A stretch of DNA of 64,000 nt from Cellulomonas wangleii (lineage in GTDB: Bacteria; Actinomycetota; Actinomycetes; Actinomycetales; Cellulomonadaceae), in NCBI RefSeq assembly GCF_018388445.1, contig NZ_CP074405.1:806001-870000 (forward strand), in the 5' to 3' direction. A program made the translations under genes and the position numbers. The notes beneath the pieces were generated by a model. That model saw only the letters and a list, made by a program, of their open reading frames with translations. It did not search any database and was not told the DNA's origin. Numbering within the stretch: position 1 is the first letter of the stretch; each line of letters begins with the position of its first letter. This document shows positions 1 to 8,894 of the stretch, one piece after another.

Positions 1-570
1 GGCACGCGGGTGCCGCTGGACGTCGCGGGGCACGTGTGGCGGGCGTGGGCCCGCGGTGCGGGGCCGCAGGAGCCCCCGGCGACGGTCGTCGCGCTGGTGG
101 GGCCGGGCGTCGCGCAGGTGGTGGACGACGCCGCGGTGGCCGACGATCCCCGGTGGTGGCAGCGCGCGACGTCCGACGTCCCCGTGGTGCCCGTGCCGGG
201 AGCCGACGGGAGTGACGCCGGTGCCGCCCGGACGGTCGCGGACCTGCTGGACCTGCCGCTCGCGTCGGACGGCACGGACGCCGACGTCGGCGGCGGCGAC
301 CCGGAGGAGGTGCCGGACGCGTTGCTCGCGCTGCTGCCCGACGCCCCCACGGTGTGGTGGCGGCACGACGACCTGCGCATCGGCGGCGAGCCCGTGGACT
401 GGTGGGTGCAGGGTGCGGGCGCCGACGCCCGGATGCACGCCGTGCACGTGGCGGGCCTGGCGGCCGCGCTGGCGTGGGCGACGGGCCGGTGGGCGTCCCG
501 TGGTGCCGTGGCGGCGCTGCTGGGGGACCCGGACGACGGCGACGCGGCCCTCGACCTCGTGATCGGGTGA
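1..570 (+). CDS. C-terminal part of a cytoplasmic protein, possibly sacsin-N-like ATPase family
   Basis: The reading frame is open from the first base, so the start lies upstream of the window and only about 189 C-terminal residues are visible. No signal peptide, membrane segment or classical motif is present. The segment is rich in Asp, Ala and Trp and ends with a helical Ala-rich stretch (GLAAALAWATGRW). The general look resembles the C-terminal tail of actinobacterial proteins with an N-terminal sacsin-like (Hsp90-type) ATP-binding domain. That is a memory-based impression, because the diagnostic N-terminus is outside the window. The stop is followed at once by the promoter region of the CAP-domain gene. 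Confidence 0.55.
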   Translation, partial: GTRVPLDVAGHVWRAWARGAGPQEPPATVVALVGPGVAQVVDDAAVADDPRWWQRATSDVPVVPVPGADGSDAGAARTVADLLDLPLASDGTDADVGGGDPEEVPDALLALLPDAPTVWWRHDDLRIGGEPVDWWVQGAGADARMHAVHVAGLAAALAWATGRWASRGAVAALLGDPDDGDAALDLVIG

Positions 571-620
571 AACGCCCGAAGCAGGAGCAACTACCGATTC
601 AGGTCACTAGCGGGTAACGT
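564..620 (+). promoter_or_regulatory. Promoter region of CAP gene, with CGGGTGAA element
   Basis: A CGGGTGAA element at 564-571 overlaps the preceding stop codon. A -10-like TAACGT lies at 615-620, six bases before the GTG at 627, so the CAP mRNA may be leaderless. The promoter assignment is inference from sequence only. Confidence 0.35.
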
Positions 621-626
621 CCGGGT

Positions 627-1391
627 GTGCCCGCCGTCCACCGCCGCGACATCCGCCGCTGGCAGGACCGCCGGGCGCGCCGACGTCGCCGGGTGCGTCT
701 GGTCGGGAGTGCGGGGACCCTCGTCGTCGCGATGGCCGTGCTCCTGTCCGCCGCACCCGGCGCGAACGCCCCCACCCGCGAGGTCGTCACGGCGCCGCCG
801 GGCGACGGGCTCGCCTCCCGGGTGCAGGACGTCGCGTCGCGCGGCGGTGAGCGGACGGCCGACCCCGCCCCCGCCGAGCCGTCGCCCCTGACCAGCTCCG
901 CCGTGCCGCAGACGGCGCCCGCACCCGCGGACGGGGCCGCGGACGTGCCACCGGCGCCGCCCGCACCGCCCGCCTCACCCTCCCCGCAGCCGCAGGCCGC
1001 CGCACAGCCACCCGCGGCACCCGCCGACGCCGCGGGTGCCCTCGCGGCGGAGATCGTCACGCTCACCTCGGCCGAGCGGACCGCCGCCGGGCTGCCGGCA
1101 CTGGCCACCTCGGCGTGCGCCACCGAGCAGGCCGCCGCCCGTGCCGCGCTGCTGGTGGCGCAGGGGCGGTTCGAGCACGACCCGCTGGGCCCGGTGCTCG
1201 AGGCGTGCGCGGCGGGCACGGTGGGGGAGAACCTGTCGCTCGGCTACCCGACGGCGCAGGGCGCGGTCGCGGGGTGGATGGCGTCGCCGGGGCACCGCGA
1301 GAACATCCTGCGCCCCGCGTACACGCAGATCGGCGTGGGGTGCGCGGCGGGGGCGCGCGGGTGGCTGTGCGCCCAGGTGTTCCTGGGCTGA
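627..1391 (+). CDS. Secreted or membrane-anchored CAP (SCP/PR1) domain protein
   Basis: A 254-residue protein with a very basic N-terminus (RRWQDRRARRRRR), one hydrophobic segment at about residues 29-46 (signal peptide or anchor), a Pro/Ala-rich linker to about residue 135, and a C-terminal CAP domain. CAP hallmarks visible are the histidine in 'RFEHDPLG', the 'GENLSLGY' motif, 'SPGHRENIL' and a closing 'GWLCAQVFLG'. CAP proteins are extracytoplasmic, and their bacterial roles are mostly unknown. The GTG at 627 was chosen because it gives the basic-plus-hydrophobic leader and sits just after a -10-like hexamer; no Shine-Dalgarno sequence is seen. A second CAP gene of different architecture lies at 39969-41429. 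Confidence 0.85.
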   Translation: MPAVHRRDIRRWQDRRARRRRRVRLVGSAGTLVVAMAVLLSAAPGANAPTREVVTAPPGDGLASRVQDVASRGGERTADPAPAEPSPLTSSAVPQTAPAPADGAADVPPAPPAPPASPSPQPQAAAQPPAAPADAAGALAAEIVTLTSAERTAAGLPALATSACATEQAAARAALLVAQGRFEHDPLGPVLEACAAGTVGENLSLGYPTAQGAVAGWMASPGHRENILRPAYTQIGVGCAAGARGWLCAQVFLG

Positions 1392-1453
1392 GGTCACGTC
1401 AGGGTGCTGCGTCAGGACAGCTGCGTCAGGAGCGCTGCGTCGGAGTTCCTGCG

Positions 1454-1771
1454 TCAGCGGTCGGTGGGTGCGCCGTCCGTGGGCGGCGCGGTCGCCTCGT
1501 CGCCCGGGCGGATCATCGCGCCGGTGCCGTCGGCGGACAGCCGCCCGTTGCGCCGTGCCCACTGCACCCCGACGATCCCCAGCAGCACTCCGGCGGCGCA
1601 CACGAACACCCACGAGGTGGGCACCACGTCCAGCAGCGACAGCACACCGGTGATGACCAGGGCGCCGGCCCATACGACCGTGCCCGCCCCCATCACCCGG
1701 GCCAGATCGACGTCGATCGGCGGCGGGGGTGTGCGCTGCGGGCGCAGCAGCGTCTTGACGATCGGGGGCAC
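1454..1771 (-). CDS. DUF2530 family small membrane protein
   Basis: A 105-residue protein starting at the GTG whose complement is at 1769-1771 (MPPIVKTLLRPQRTPPPP). Two hydrophobic helices follow, about residues 25-43 (VMGAGTVVWAGALVITGVL) and 50-68 (SWVFVCAAGVLLGIVGVQW), then a hydrophilic tail. The short Pro-rich N-terminus, two helices and 'GVQWARRNGR' fit the DUF2530 family of actinobacterial integral membrane proteins, whose function is unknown. It is 58 bases downstream of the YdcF-like gene on the same strand and may be its last cistron. A much longer upstream extension of this frame is open but only shadows the YdcF-like gene. Confidence 0.75.
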   Translation of the reverse strand: MPPIVKTLLRPQRTPPPPIDVDLARVMGAGTVVWAGALVITGVLSLLDVVPTSWVFVCAAGVLLGIVGVQWARRNGRLSADGTGAMIRPGDEATAPPTDGAPTDR

Positions 1772-1829
1772 CGTTCGATGGTAGACCGCGGCAGGTCCGT
1801 GGCCGGCGACCCGGCGGTCGGCGCGCTGG

Positions 1830-2432
1830 TCAGCACCCCCGCTGCAGTGCGGCCTTGACGAACCCGCCCGCCTGCCAGGCGTAGCGCATGACCCACCGGT
1901 CCAGCCCGATGTCCTCCCGTCGGCCGACCACCTGCACGCCGTCCTCGACGCACCGTCCCACCACCCACCGGGCGCGCAGGACGTTCGGTGCGGCGGTGAT
2001 GACGGTGGCGGTCCGCCAGCCGCGCGCGGACATCTCGGCGCGCAGCGTCCTGGCCTCGCCGCGCGTCGTGTACGGGTCGGGGCGGTGGCACACGACGGCG
2101 ACCGGTGCCGTCTGCGAGCAGAGGGGAACGGCCGCCGGGTCGTCGGCGAAGAGCAGGATCGCGCCCGCCCGGCCGTCGGCCACGAGCTCGCGCGCCCAGT
2201 CCACCCGCCATGCCTGCGGCGGCCCGAGGACGACCACGACGTCGGCGGTGCCCGGGGGGTCCTGGGGCGGGGCGACGAGCACCGGCACGCCGGCCAGGGC
2301 GACACCGAGCGCGGCCGTCACGACCGTCGTCGCGGCCCGGCGGAGCCGTCGCAGAGCGGTCGCCCGCCGGGGTCCGTCGGTGCTCGGCGCGTCGGGCGTC
2401 CGCGGTGGTGCCGCGCTGGGGTGGGTGGTCAC
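1830..2432 (-). CDS. YdcF/SanA-type DUF218 protein
   Basis: A 200-residue protein with an N-terminal hydrophobic segment (about residues 33-53, VTAALGVALAGVPVLVA) and a DUF218 domain: 'TADVVVVLGPPQAWRVDWARELVADG', then an acidic-aromatic 'LLFADD' strand and 'TRGEARTLRAEM'. The family (SanA, ElyC, YdcF) is linked to envelope integrity and envelope carrier-lipid metabolism in other bacteria, with no settled reaction. The GTG start overlaps the stop of the upstream gene by four bases (GTGA), so translation is probably coupled. Confidence 0.8.
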   Translation of the reverse strand: MTTHPSAAPPRTPDAPSTDGPRRATALRRLRRAATTVVTAALGVALAGVPVLVAPPQDPPGTADVVVVLGPPQAWRVDWARELVADGRAGAILLFADDPAAVPLCSQTAPVAVVCHRPDPYTTRGEARTLRAEMSARGWRTATVITAAPNVLRARWVVGRCVEDGVQVVGRREDIGLDRWVMRYAWQAGGFVKAALQRGC

Positions 2433-3382
2433 TCGCCGGCGGACGGGACGCCCGGATCGCCGGTGCCGGGGTCCTGGCCGCCGGTCCCCGGGTCCTGGCC
2501 GCCGGTCCCCGGGTCGGTCCCCGGGGTGGGCTCGGACGGAGTCTCGGGGCCCGGGGTCTGCGGGGGCGGCTCGACCGGAGCGCTCGGCTCCGGGCTGTGT
2601 GTCGCCGGGGGCTGCGGAGCACCCGGCGTGCCCGCAGCGGGGTCCGAACCGCCCTCGACGGTCGGCGCGCCCTCGGGGCCGGACGCCGGCCGCCCGCCGC
2701 CGGTGGCGACGTCGGGTGCCGGGGGCTCCTGCGCCGGTTCGGTGGGTGTCGCGGTCTGGGCGCTACGGACGGTGGCCGTGACGGCGACCAGCGCGAGACG
2801 TGCAGTGCGCAACGACCGGGTCATCGAGCCCGCGCGCTCGCGTGGCGTGCCCGCCGCCTCGCCCGTCGCGCGGGTGGCGGCGTCGATCGCGGTCCGCAGG
2901 CGCCCGCGCTGCGCCTCGTCCACCAGGCCCTCGGACGACGCCCACACCTGCTCGGCCTCCACGACCGCGGCGGACGTCGCCTCCCGCTCCTGCGCGAGGC
3001 TCTCGACGGCGGCCAGGACCGCGGCGGAGGTGCCCGGTGCGTCCGCGGTCGTCGAGGCCGGCGTGGGCGCCGCGGGGGACTGCTGGGTGCGGTTCGCGGA
3101 CCAGGCGGCGGTGACCCCGGCGATGGCGAGGCTGCAGGCCAGCGCGCCGACCACGGCGGCGGAGCGGCGTCCCGGCAGGCGTCGCACGGAGCGGCCCGGA
3201 CCCCCGGTGGAGGCACGGCCGGTCTGCGTCTGCGCGGCGTCCGCGTCACGCGTGGACCGTTGGGTGACCCCGGGCCAGGCGAACCGGTAGTCACCGACGG
3301 GGACGCCGACCGACGGGGTGGTCCGCGGGGTCCCGTCCGTCGTGCCCGGCGGTCGGGCGCCGGCGTCGGGGGGCGTCTCCAT
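2429..3382 (-). CDS. Single-pass membrane protein with Pro/Gly-rich repeat tail
   Basis: A 317-residue protein with a cytoplasmic N-terminus of about 70 residues, one membrane helix at about 74-92 (AAVVGALACSLAIAGVTAAW), and an Ala/Glu-rich helical region (about 110-210) that could form a coiled coil. The long low-complexity tail is rich in Pro, Gly, Thr and Glu. Near the end the heptad DPGTGGQ recurs, encoded by two exact 21-base tandem repeats at 2471-2512. No family recognised. The start ATG follows a reverse-strand -10-like TAGCGT (3391-3396) by eight bases with no Shine-Dalgarno sequence, suggesting a leaderless transcript. The stop overlaps the YdcF-like gene. Confidence 0.7.
   Translation of the reverse strand: METPPDAGARPPGTTDGTPRTTPSVGVPVGDYRFAWPGVTQRSTRDADAAQTQTGRASTGGPGRSVRRLPGRRSAAVVGALACSLAIAGVTAAWSANRTQQSPAAPTPASTTADAPGTSAAVLAAVESLAQEREATSAAVVEAEQVWASSEGLVDEAQRGRLRTAIDAATRATGEAAGTPRERAGSMTRSLRTARLALVAVTATVRSAQTATPTEPAQEPPAPDVATGGGRPASGPEGAPTVEGGSDPAAGTPGAPQPPATHSPEPSAPVEPPPQTPGPETPSEPTPGTDPGTGGQDPGTGGQDPGTGDPGVPSAGE
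2471..2512. repeat. 21-base tandem repeat, two copies
   Basis: Two adjacent identical 21-base units inside the Pro-rich tail gene, each encoding seven residues (DPGTGGQ, read on the minus strand). A third degenerate unit flanks them. This is a likely site of slipped-strand length variation. Confidence 0.8.
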
Positions 3383-3390
3383 AGCCGCTC

Positions 3391-3515
3391 ACGCTACAAG
3401 CGGACCCTCGGGCGGCCACGCGACGAGCGGGTGAACCGGCGGGCCCGGAGGCGGGTGATTCCCGGTCCGTGCGGCCCTGACCGGCCGAGACGTCCCCGGA
3501 CGACCGACCTATCCT
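3391..3515. promoter_or_regulatory. Divergent leaderless promoters with two CGGGTGA elements
   Basis: Two -10-like hexamers face apart. TAGCGT on the minus strand (3391-3396) lies 8 bases from the ATG at 3382. TATCCT on the plus strand (3510-3515) lies 8 bases from the GTG at 3524. CGGGTGAA (3428-3435) and CGGGTGAT (3452-3459) sit between them. No -35 element was identified with confidence. Confidence 0.45.
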
Positions 3516-3523
3516 CGGTCACC

Positions 3524-4590
3524 GTGTCCCCCTCCTCGCACGCGCGTGCTGCCGACCGTCCTCGCAACCGCCGGGCGCTCGTGCTCGTCCTCGTCCTCGT
3601 GCTCGCGCTCGGTGGGGGTGCCTTCGCGGCCACCTGGGGGGTGCAGAAGTGGCTCGCCGGGCAGGTCGAGCGCGTGGGCGACCCGTTCGCGGAGCTCCCC
3701 GCGCGCCCCGCGCCCGCGGCGGCCGCGCCCGACGAGGGGGAGGCCGAGACGCTCGACGGTGCGATGAACATCCTGGTGCTCGGCTCGGACTCGCGGATCT
3801 CGGCCGGGGACCCCGGCCAGTGGCAGGCGGGAGCCCAGCGCACGGACACGATCATGCTCGTCCACCTGCCGGCGTCCCGTGACGCGGCGTACCTGATGTC
3901 GTTCCCGCGCGACTCGTGGGTGGACGTCCCCGGCCGTGGGCAGGCGAAGATCAACGCCGCCTTCTCGTACGGCGGGCCCGCTCTCCTCATCCAGACGATC
4001 GAGCAGCTGACGAACGTGCGTATCGACCACTTCGTCGTGACGGACTTCGAGTCGTTCGTGCGGATCACCGACGCGCTCGGTGGGGTGCGGATGACGCTCA
4101 CGAACGACCTGAAGGTCGGCGGCACGGTGGTGCCGGCCGGCAAGCAGCAGCTGCTCACCGGTGAGCAGGCGCTGCGGTTCGTCCGGGAGCGCAAGACCCT
4201 GGCCCGCGGCGACTTCGACCGCGTGCAGCGGCAGCAGGCGTGGATGCGGGCCATCGTGGCGAAGATGCGCAACGACGGGACGCTGCACAACCCGGTCACG
4301 TCGGCCCGGTTCCTGGACGTGGTCAGCCGGTCCGTGGCGACGGACGACGGCCTGGACGAGCGGGTCATGCGGGACCTGCAGGACCGCGCCAAGAACCTCG
4401 GCTCGACCGACATGACGTTCTTCACGGTGCCGTTCGAGGGGACGGGGCGCAGCCCCGACGGTGCGCAGAGCATCGTCGTGCTCGACCGCGAGGCGCTCGA
4501 CCCGCTGATGGCCGCGGTGGCCTCCGACACCCTCGGCGCCTACCTCGAGGGCAACGCGGGGTCCCTCGACGTGCTGCCGCCGGTCGTCGA

Positions 4591-4594
<4 letters not shown>
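3524..4594 (+). CDS. LytR-CpsA-Psr (Lcp) family glycopolymer ligase
   Basis: A 356-residue protein with one N-terminal membrane helix (about 17-37) and an extracytoplasmic Lcp domain: 'MNILVLGSDSR', 'DTIMLVHLPASRDAAYLMSFPRDSWV', 'KINAAFSYGG', and late 'RFVRERKTLARGDFDRVQRQQ'. The arginines and aspartates of these blocks bind the polyprenyl pyrophosphate and metal in characterised Lcp enzymes. They transfer wall teichoic acid, capsule or arabinogalactan-like polymers from lipid carrier to peptidoglycan. The GTG at 3524 follows TATCCT by 8 bases. Its stop overlaps the start of a second lcp gene (GTGA). It heads the glycopolymer locus and probably anchors that polymer. Confidence 0.9.
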
Positions 4595-5571
<977 letters not shown>

Positions 5572-5639
5572 GCAAAATCCCCCGGGCGGTATCGCCGGAT
5601 GTGCCCGGATACGCCCGGACGGCGCCGCTGCCAGCAGTC

Positions 5640-5667
5640 GTGACCTCCGCGGATCTGTGATTACAGT
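5640..5667 (+). promoter_or_regulatory. Putative promoter of glycosyltransferase-wecC arm
   Basis: A -10-like TACAGT at 5662-5667 with a weak -35-like GTGACC at 5640-5645 (16-base spacing). Short inverted repeats lie near: CTGT-GATT-ACAG at the -10, and GAGT-GAAACG-ACTC at 5682-5695 downstream of the start site. The ribosome-binding site AGGGAGA precedes the GTG at 5725. Confidence 0.4.
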
Positions 5668-5724
5668 CGGCCGGTCTGGCGGAGTGAAACGACTCACACG
5701 CGAGGACCTCAGCAGGGAGACCAG

Positions 5725-7611
5725 GTGGACGTCGACGCGTGGCGCCGTGCCGTGTGGCACCTGCGGCACGGCGGACCCACCGCCCTGCGCACGCACCGCC
5801 GACGTGTCCGCGCCGGGGGAGCCCGGCCCGGTGTGCGGGCGGTCGCGCGGCCCGACGGCCGCCTGACGTTCCCCGCGTGGCACCTGCCGCCGGCGCCCGT
5901 GCGCCGCGACGCCCTGCGGGTGGCGGTCGTCCTCGACGACTTCTCGCGGCTGGCCCTGCGCTACGAGTGGCAGCAGGTCGAGGTGACGCCGGACGACTGG
6001 CGTCGGCGCCTGCAGGCCGAGCCGGTCGACCTGCTGTTCGTCGAGTCGGCGTGGGCGGGCAACGGCGGGGCGTGGCGCTACCACCTCACCGGCCCCCACG
6101 GCCCGCGGCGGGCGTTCGTCGAGCTGGTGGCCTGGTGCCGTGAGCAGGGCATCGCGACGGTCTTCTGGAACAAGGAGGACCCGGTCCACCACGAGGACTT
6201 CCTCGAGGCCGCGCGGCTGTTCGACCACGTCTGGACGACCGACGTCGCGACCGTCGACCGGTACCGCGCGGCGCTGGGCCACGACCGCGTCGGCGTGCTG
6301 CCGTTCGCCGCGCAGAGCGCGATCCACAACCCGGTGCGGCCGGGGCCCGGCCGCCACGAGCGGGACGTCGCGTTCGCCGGCATGTGGTTCGCCCACCGGC
6401 ACGCCGAGCGTCGCGAGCAGCTGCAGATGCTGCTGGGTGCCGCGCTGCGCGCGTCCGACCGCATGGACACCGGGCTGGAGATCTTCTCCCGCCAGCTGGG
6501 CGGCGACGAGCGCTACCAGTTCCCCGCGCCGTTCGACGCCCGCGTCGTCGGCTCCCTGGACTACCCGGCGATGCTCAGCGCGTACCGGGCGTACAAGGTC
6601 TTCCTCAACGTCAACACCGTCGTCACGTCGCCGAGCATGTGCGCGCGCCGGATCTTCGAGATCACGGCCTCGGGCACCCCGGTGGTGTCGACGCCGAGCC
6701 CGGCCATCGACGCGCTCTTCCCGCGCGACGAGGTGGTGCAGGTCGCCGACGGGGACGAGGCCGAGGTGATGCTGCGCGCGCTGGTGCGCAACGCCGAGGT
6801 GCGCGACCGCATGGTGCACCGCGGGCAGCGGCGCATCTGGGCCGGGCACACGTACGCGCACCGCGTCGACGACGTGCTGCGCGCCGCGGGGCTGGGGGAG
6901 CACACGGTGACGGGCGCGCGGCCGACGGTGACGGCGCTCGTCTCGTCCAACCGCCCCGGGCAGCTCGCGCACGTCCTGGCGACGCTCGGTGCGCAGGTGG
7001 ACGTCGACGTGCAGCTCGCGTTCCTGGCGCACGGGTGGGACGTGGACGCCGACGGGCTGGCCCGCGCGGCGGCGGAGGCAGGGATCGCCTCGAGCGTGGT
7101 GCTGCGGGCGGACGACGACGTGCCGCTGGGGGAGTGCCTCAACCGGCTCGTCGCCGTGGCGGACGCCCCCGTGGTCGCCAAGGTCGACGACGACGACGTC
7201 TACGGTCCGCACTACCTGGCCGACCAGGTGCACGCGCTGGAGTACAGCGGTGCCGGCGTCGTCGGCAAGCAGGCGCACTACGTGCAGCTGCGCGGCGCCG
7301 GGCTGCTCGCCCTGCGGTTCCCCGAGCGCGAGCACACGTTCACCGACTTCGTCATGGGGCCGACGATCGTCGCCCGCCGTGACGTGGCACGCGCCGTGCC
7401 CTTCCCCGCCGTGCCGCGGGGCGAGGACACCGGGTTCCTGGCCGGCGTCGTCGACGCCGGCACGTCCGTGTACGCCACGGACCGCTTCAACTTCGTCCAG
7501 GTGCGCAGCGGCGACCCCGCCGCGCACACGTGGGCGGTCAGCGACGCCGAGCTCCTGGCCGGCGCCGACGTTCAGGTGGTCGGGCAGGCGCTCGACCACG
7601 CGATGGTGTGA
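5725..7611 (+). CDS. Two-domain glycosyltransferase: CgeB-like N-half, GT2-like C-half
   Basis: A 628-residue cytoplasmic protein. Residues ~60-390 resemble the CgeB/DUF3880-type transferase fold (GT-B like): 'VDLLFVESAWAGNGGAWRYHLTG', 'GIATVFWNKEDPVHHEDF', and the C-terminal 'SMCARRIFEITASGTPVVSTPSPAIDALF' acceptor-site block. Residues ~395-628 look like a GT-A family 2 domain: 'PTVTALVSSNRPGQLAHVLATL' and an acidic 'KVDDDDVYGPHYL' (about 484-496) in the position of the DXD metal site. Two different transferase folds in one chain suggest it adds two sugars or alternating units. A good ribosome-binding site supports the GTG start. wecC follows 11 bases later. Confidence 0.8.
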   Translation: MDVDAWRRAVWHLRHGGPTALRTHRRRVRAGGARPGVRAVARPDGRLTFPAWHLPPAPVRRDALRVAVVLDDFSRLALRYEWQQVEVTPDDWRRRLQAEPVDLLFVESAWAGNGGAWRYHLTGPHGPRRAFVELVAWCREQGIATVFWNKEDPVHHEDFLEAARLFDHVWTTDVATVDRYRAALGHDRVGVLPFAAQSAIHNPVRPGPGRHERDVAFAGMWFAHRHAERREQLQMLLGAALRASDRMDTGLEIFSRQLGGDERYQFPAPFDARVVGSLDYPAMLSAYRAYKVFLNVNTVVTSPSMCARRIFEITASGTPVVSTPSPAIDALFPRDEVVQVADGDEAEVMLRALVRNAEVRDRMVHRGQRRIWAGHTYAHRVDDVLRAAGLGEHTVTGARPTVTALVSSNRPGQLAHVLATLGAQVDVDVQLAFLAHGWDVDADGLARAAAEAGIASSVVLRADDDVPLGECLNRLVAVADAPVVAKVDDDDVYGPHYLADQVHALEYSGAGVVGKQAHYVQLRGAGLLALRFPEREHTFTDFVMGPTIVARRDVARAVPFPAVPRGEDTGFLAGVVDAGTSVYATDRFNFVQVRSGDPAAHTWAVSDAELLAGADVQVVGQALDHAMV

Positions 7612-7622
7612 GGGGTGGGGGC

Positions 7623-8894
7623 ATGTCTCCGATCGGGAGCAGCACGAGTCCGGTGGTCGCGGTCATCGGCCTGGGGTACATCGGGCTGCCGACGGCGGCG
7701 ATCCTGGCGACGCACGGTGCCGAGGTCATCGGTGTCGACGTGAACCAGGCGACCGTCGACGCGGTGAACCGCGGTGAGGTGCCGTTCGTCGAGCCCGACC
7801 TGGAGATCTCCGTCGCCGGTGCCGTCTCCCAGGGCCGGCTCCGCGCGGACGTGAAGACGCCGCCGGCCGACGTCTTCGTCGTCGCCGTGCCCACGCCGTT
7901 CGCGGACGACCACGCCGCCGACCTGTCCTACATCGAGGCCGCCGCCGACGCGCTGGCCCCGCAGCTGCAGGGCGGCGAGCTCGTGATCCTCGAGTCCACG
8001 TCGCCCCCGGGCGCCACGCAGCACATGGCGGACCGCATCCTCGCCGCCCGCCCCGACCTCAGCCTGCACGGCCGCGCCGGCCGGCCGGTCGTGCACTTCG
8101 CACACTGCCCCGAGCGCGTGCTTCCCGGCCGGGTCATGGTCGAGCTGGTGACCAATGACCGCATCGTCGGCGGCCTGACGCGCGTCGCGGCGGAGAAGGC
8201 GCGAGACCTCTACGCGACCTTCTGCAAGGGCGAGATCATGCTGACCGACGCCAAGACGGCGGAGATGGCCAAGCTGGTCGAGAACTCGTTCCGCGACGTC
8301 AACATCGCCTTCGCCAACGAGCTGTCGATGATCTCCGACAAGCTCGCGATCGACGTGTGGGAGCTCATCGAGCTGGCCAACCACCACCCTCGCGTCAACA
8401 TCCTGCAGCCCGGCCCCGGCGTCGGCGGCCACTGCATCGCCGTCGACCCGTGGTTCATCGTGTCCTCCGCGCCCGACGAGGCCCGCCTCATCCGGACCGC
8501 ACGGGAGGTCAACGACGACAAGCCGGAGCGCGTGATCAGCAAGGTCGTCGAGAAGGCCAGGCGGTTCCGCGCCCCGCGCATCGCTGCACTCGGTCTGGCG
8601 TTCAAGCCCGACATCGATGACCTGCGTGAGTCGCCTGCGCGCCGGATCGTGGCCGAACTGGCCAAGCGGCTGCCGGAGGCGCAGATCGACGTGGTCGAGC
8701 CGCACATCGAGGCGCTTCCGCGCGAGCTGTCGGCCCGGGACCGCGTGGACCTTGTGTCGCTGCGCGACGCGGTCGACGCGGCGGACATCGTGCTGCTACT
8801 GGTGGATCACACGCAGTTCAAGGAGGCGGACGAGCGGGTGCTCGGGCTGGCCGAGAAGGTGGTGATCGACACGCGTGGTGTCTGGCGTGGCTAG
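7623..8894 (+). CDS. wecC: UDP-N-acetyl-D-mannosaminuronate dehydrogenase (UDP-ManNAc 6-dehydrogenase)
   Basis: A 423-residue nucleotide-sugar dehydrogenase that oxidises UDP-ManNAc to UDP-ManNAcA with two NAD+. Visible are the Rossmann motif 'VIGLGYIGLPTA' (14-25), the lysine/asparagine block 'AEMAKLVENSFRDVNIAFANE' (about 213-233), the catalytic Cys271 in 'PGVGGHCIAVDPW', and the C-terminal UDP-binding domain starting at 'ALGLAFKPDIDDLRESP'. The WecC rather than UDP-glucose dehydrogenase assignment rests on these motifs and on wecB in the opposite arm (20408-19263). The ATG at 7623 has GGGGTGGGG upstream; an in-frame extension was rejected. Confidence 0.92.
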   Translation: MSPIGSSTSPVVAVIGLGYIGLPTAAILATHGAEVIGVDVNQATVDAVNRGEVPFVEPDLEISVAGAVSQGRLRADVKTPPADVFVVAVPTPFADDHAADLSYIEAAADALAPQLQGGELVILESTSPPGATQHMADRILAARPDLSLHGRAGRPVVHFAHCPERVLPGRVMVELVTNDRIVGGLTRVAAEKARDLYATFCKGEIMLTDAKTAEMAKLVENSFRDVNIAFANELSMISDKLAIDVWELIELANHHPRVNILQPGPGVGGHCIAVDPWFIVSSAPDEARLIRTAREVNDDKPERVISKVVEKARRFRAPRIAALGLAFKPDIDDLRESPARRIVAELAKRLPEAQIDVVEPHIEALPRELSARDRVDLVSLRDAVDAADIVLLLVDHTQFKEADERVLGLAEKVVIDTRGVWRG

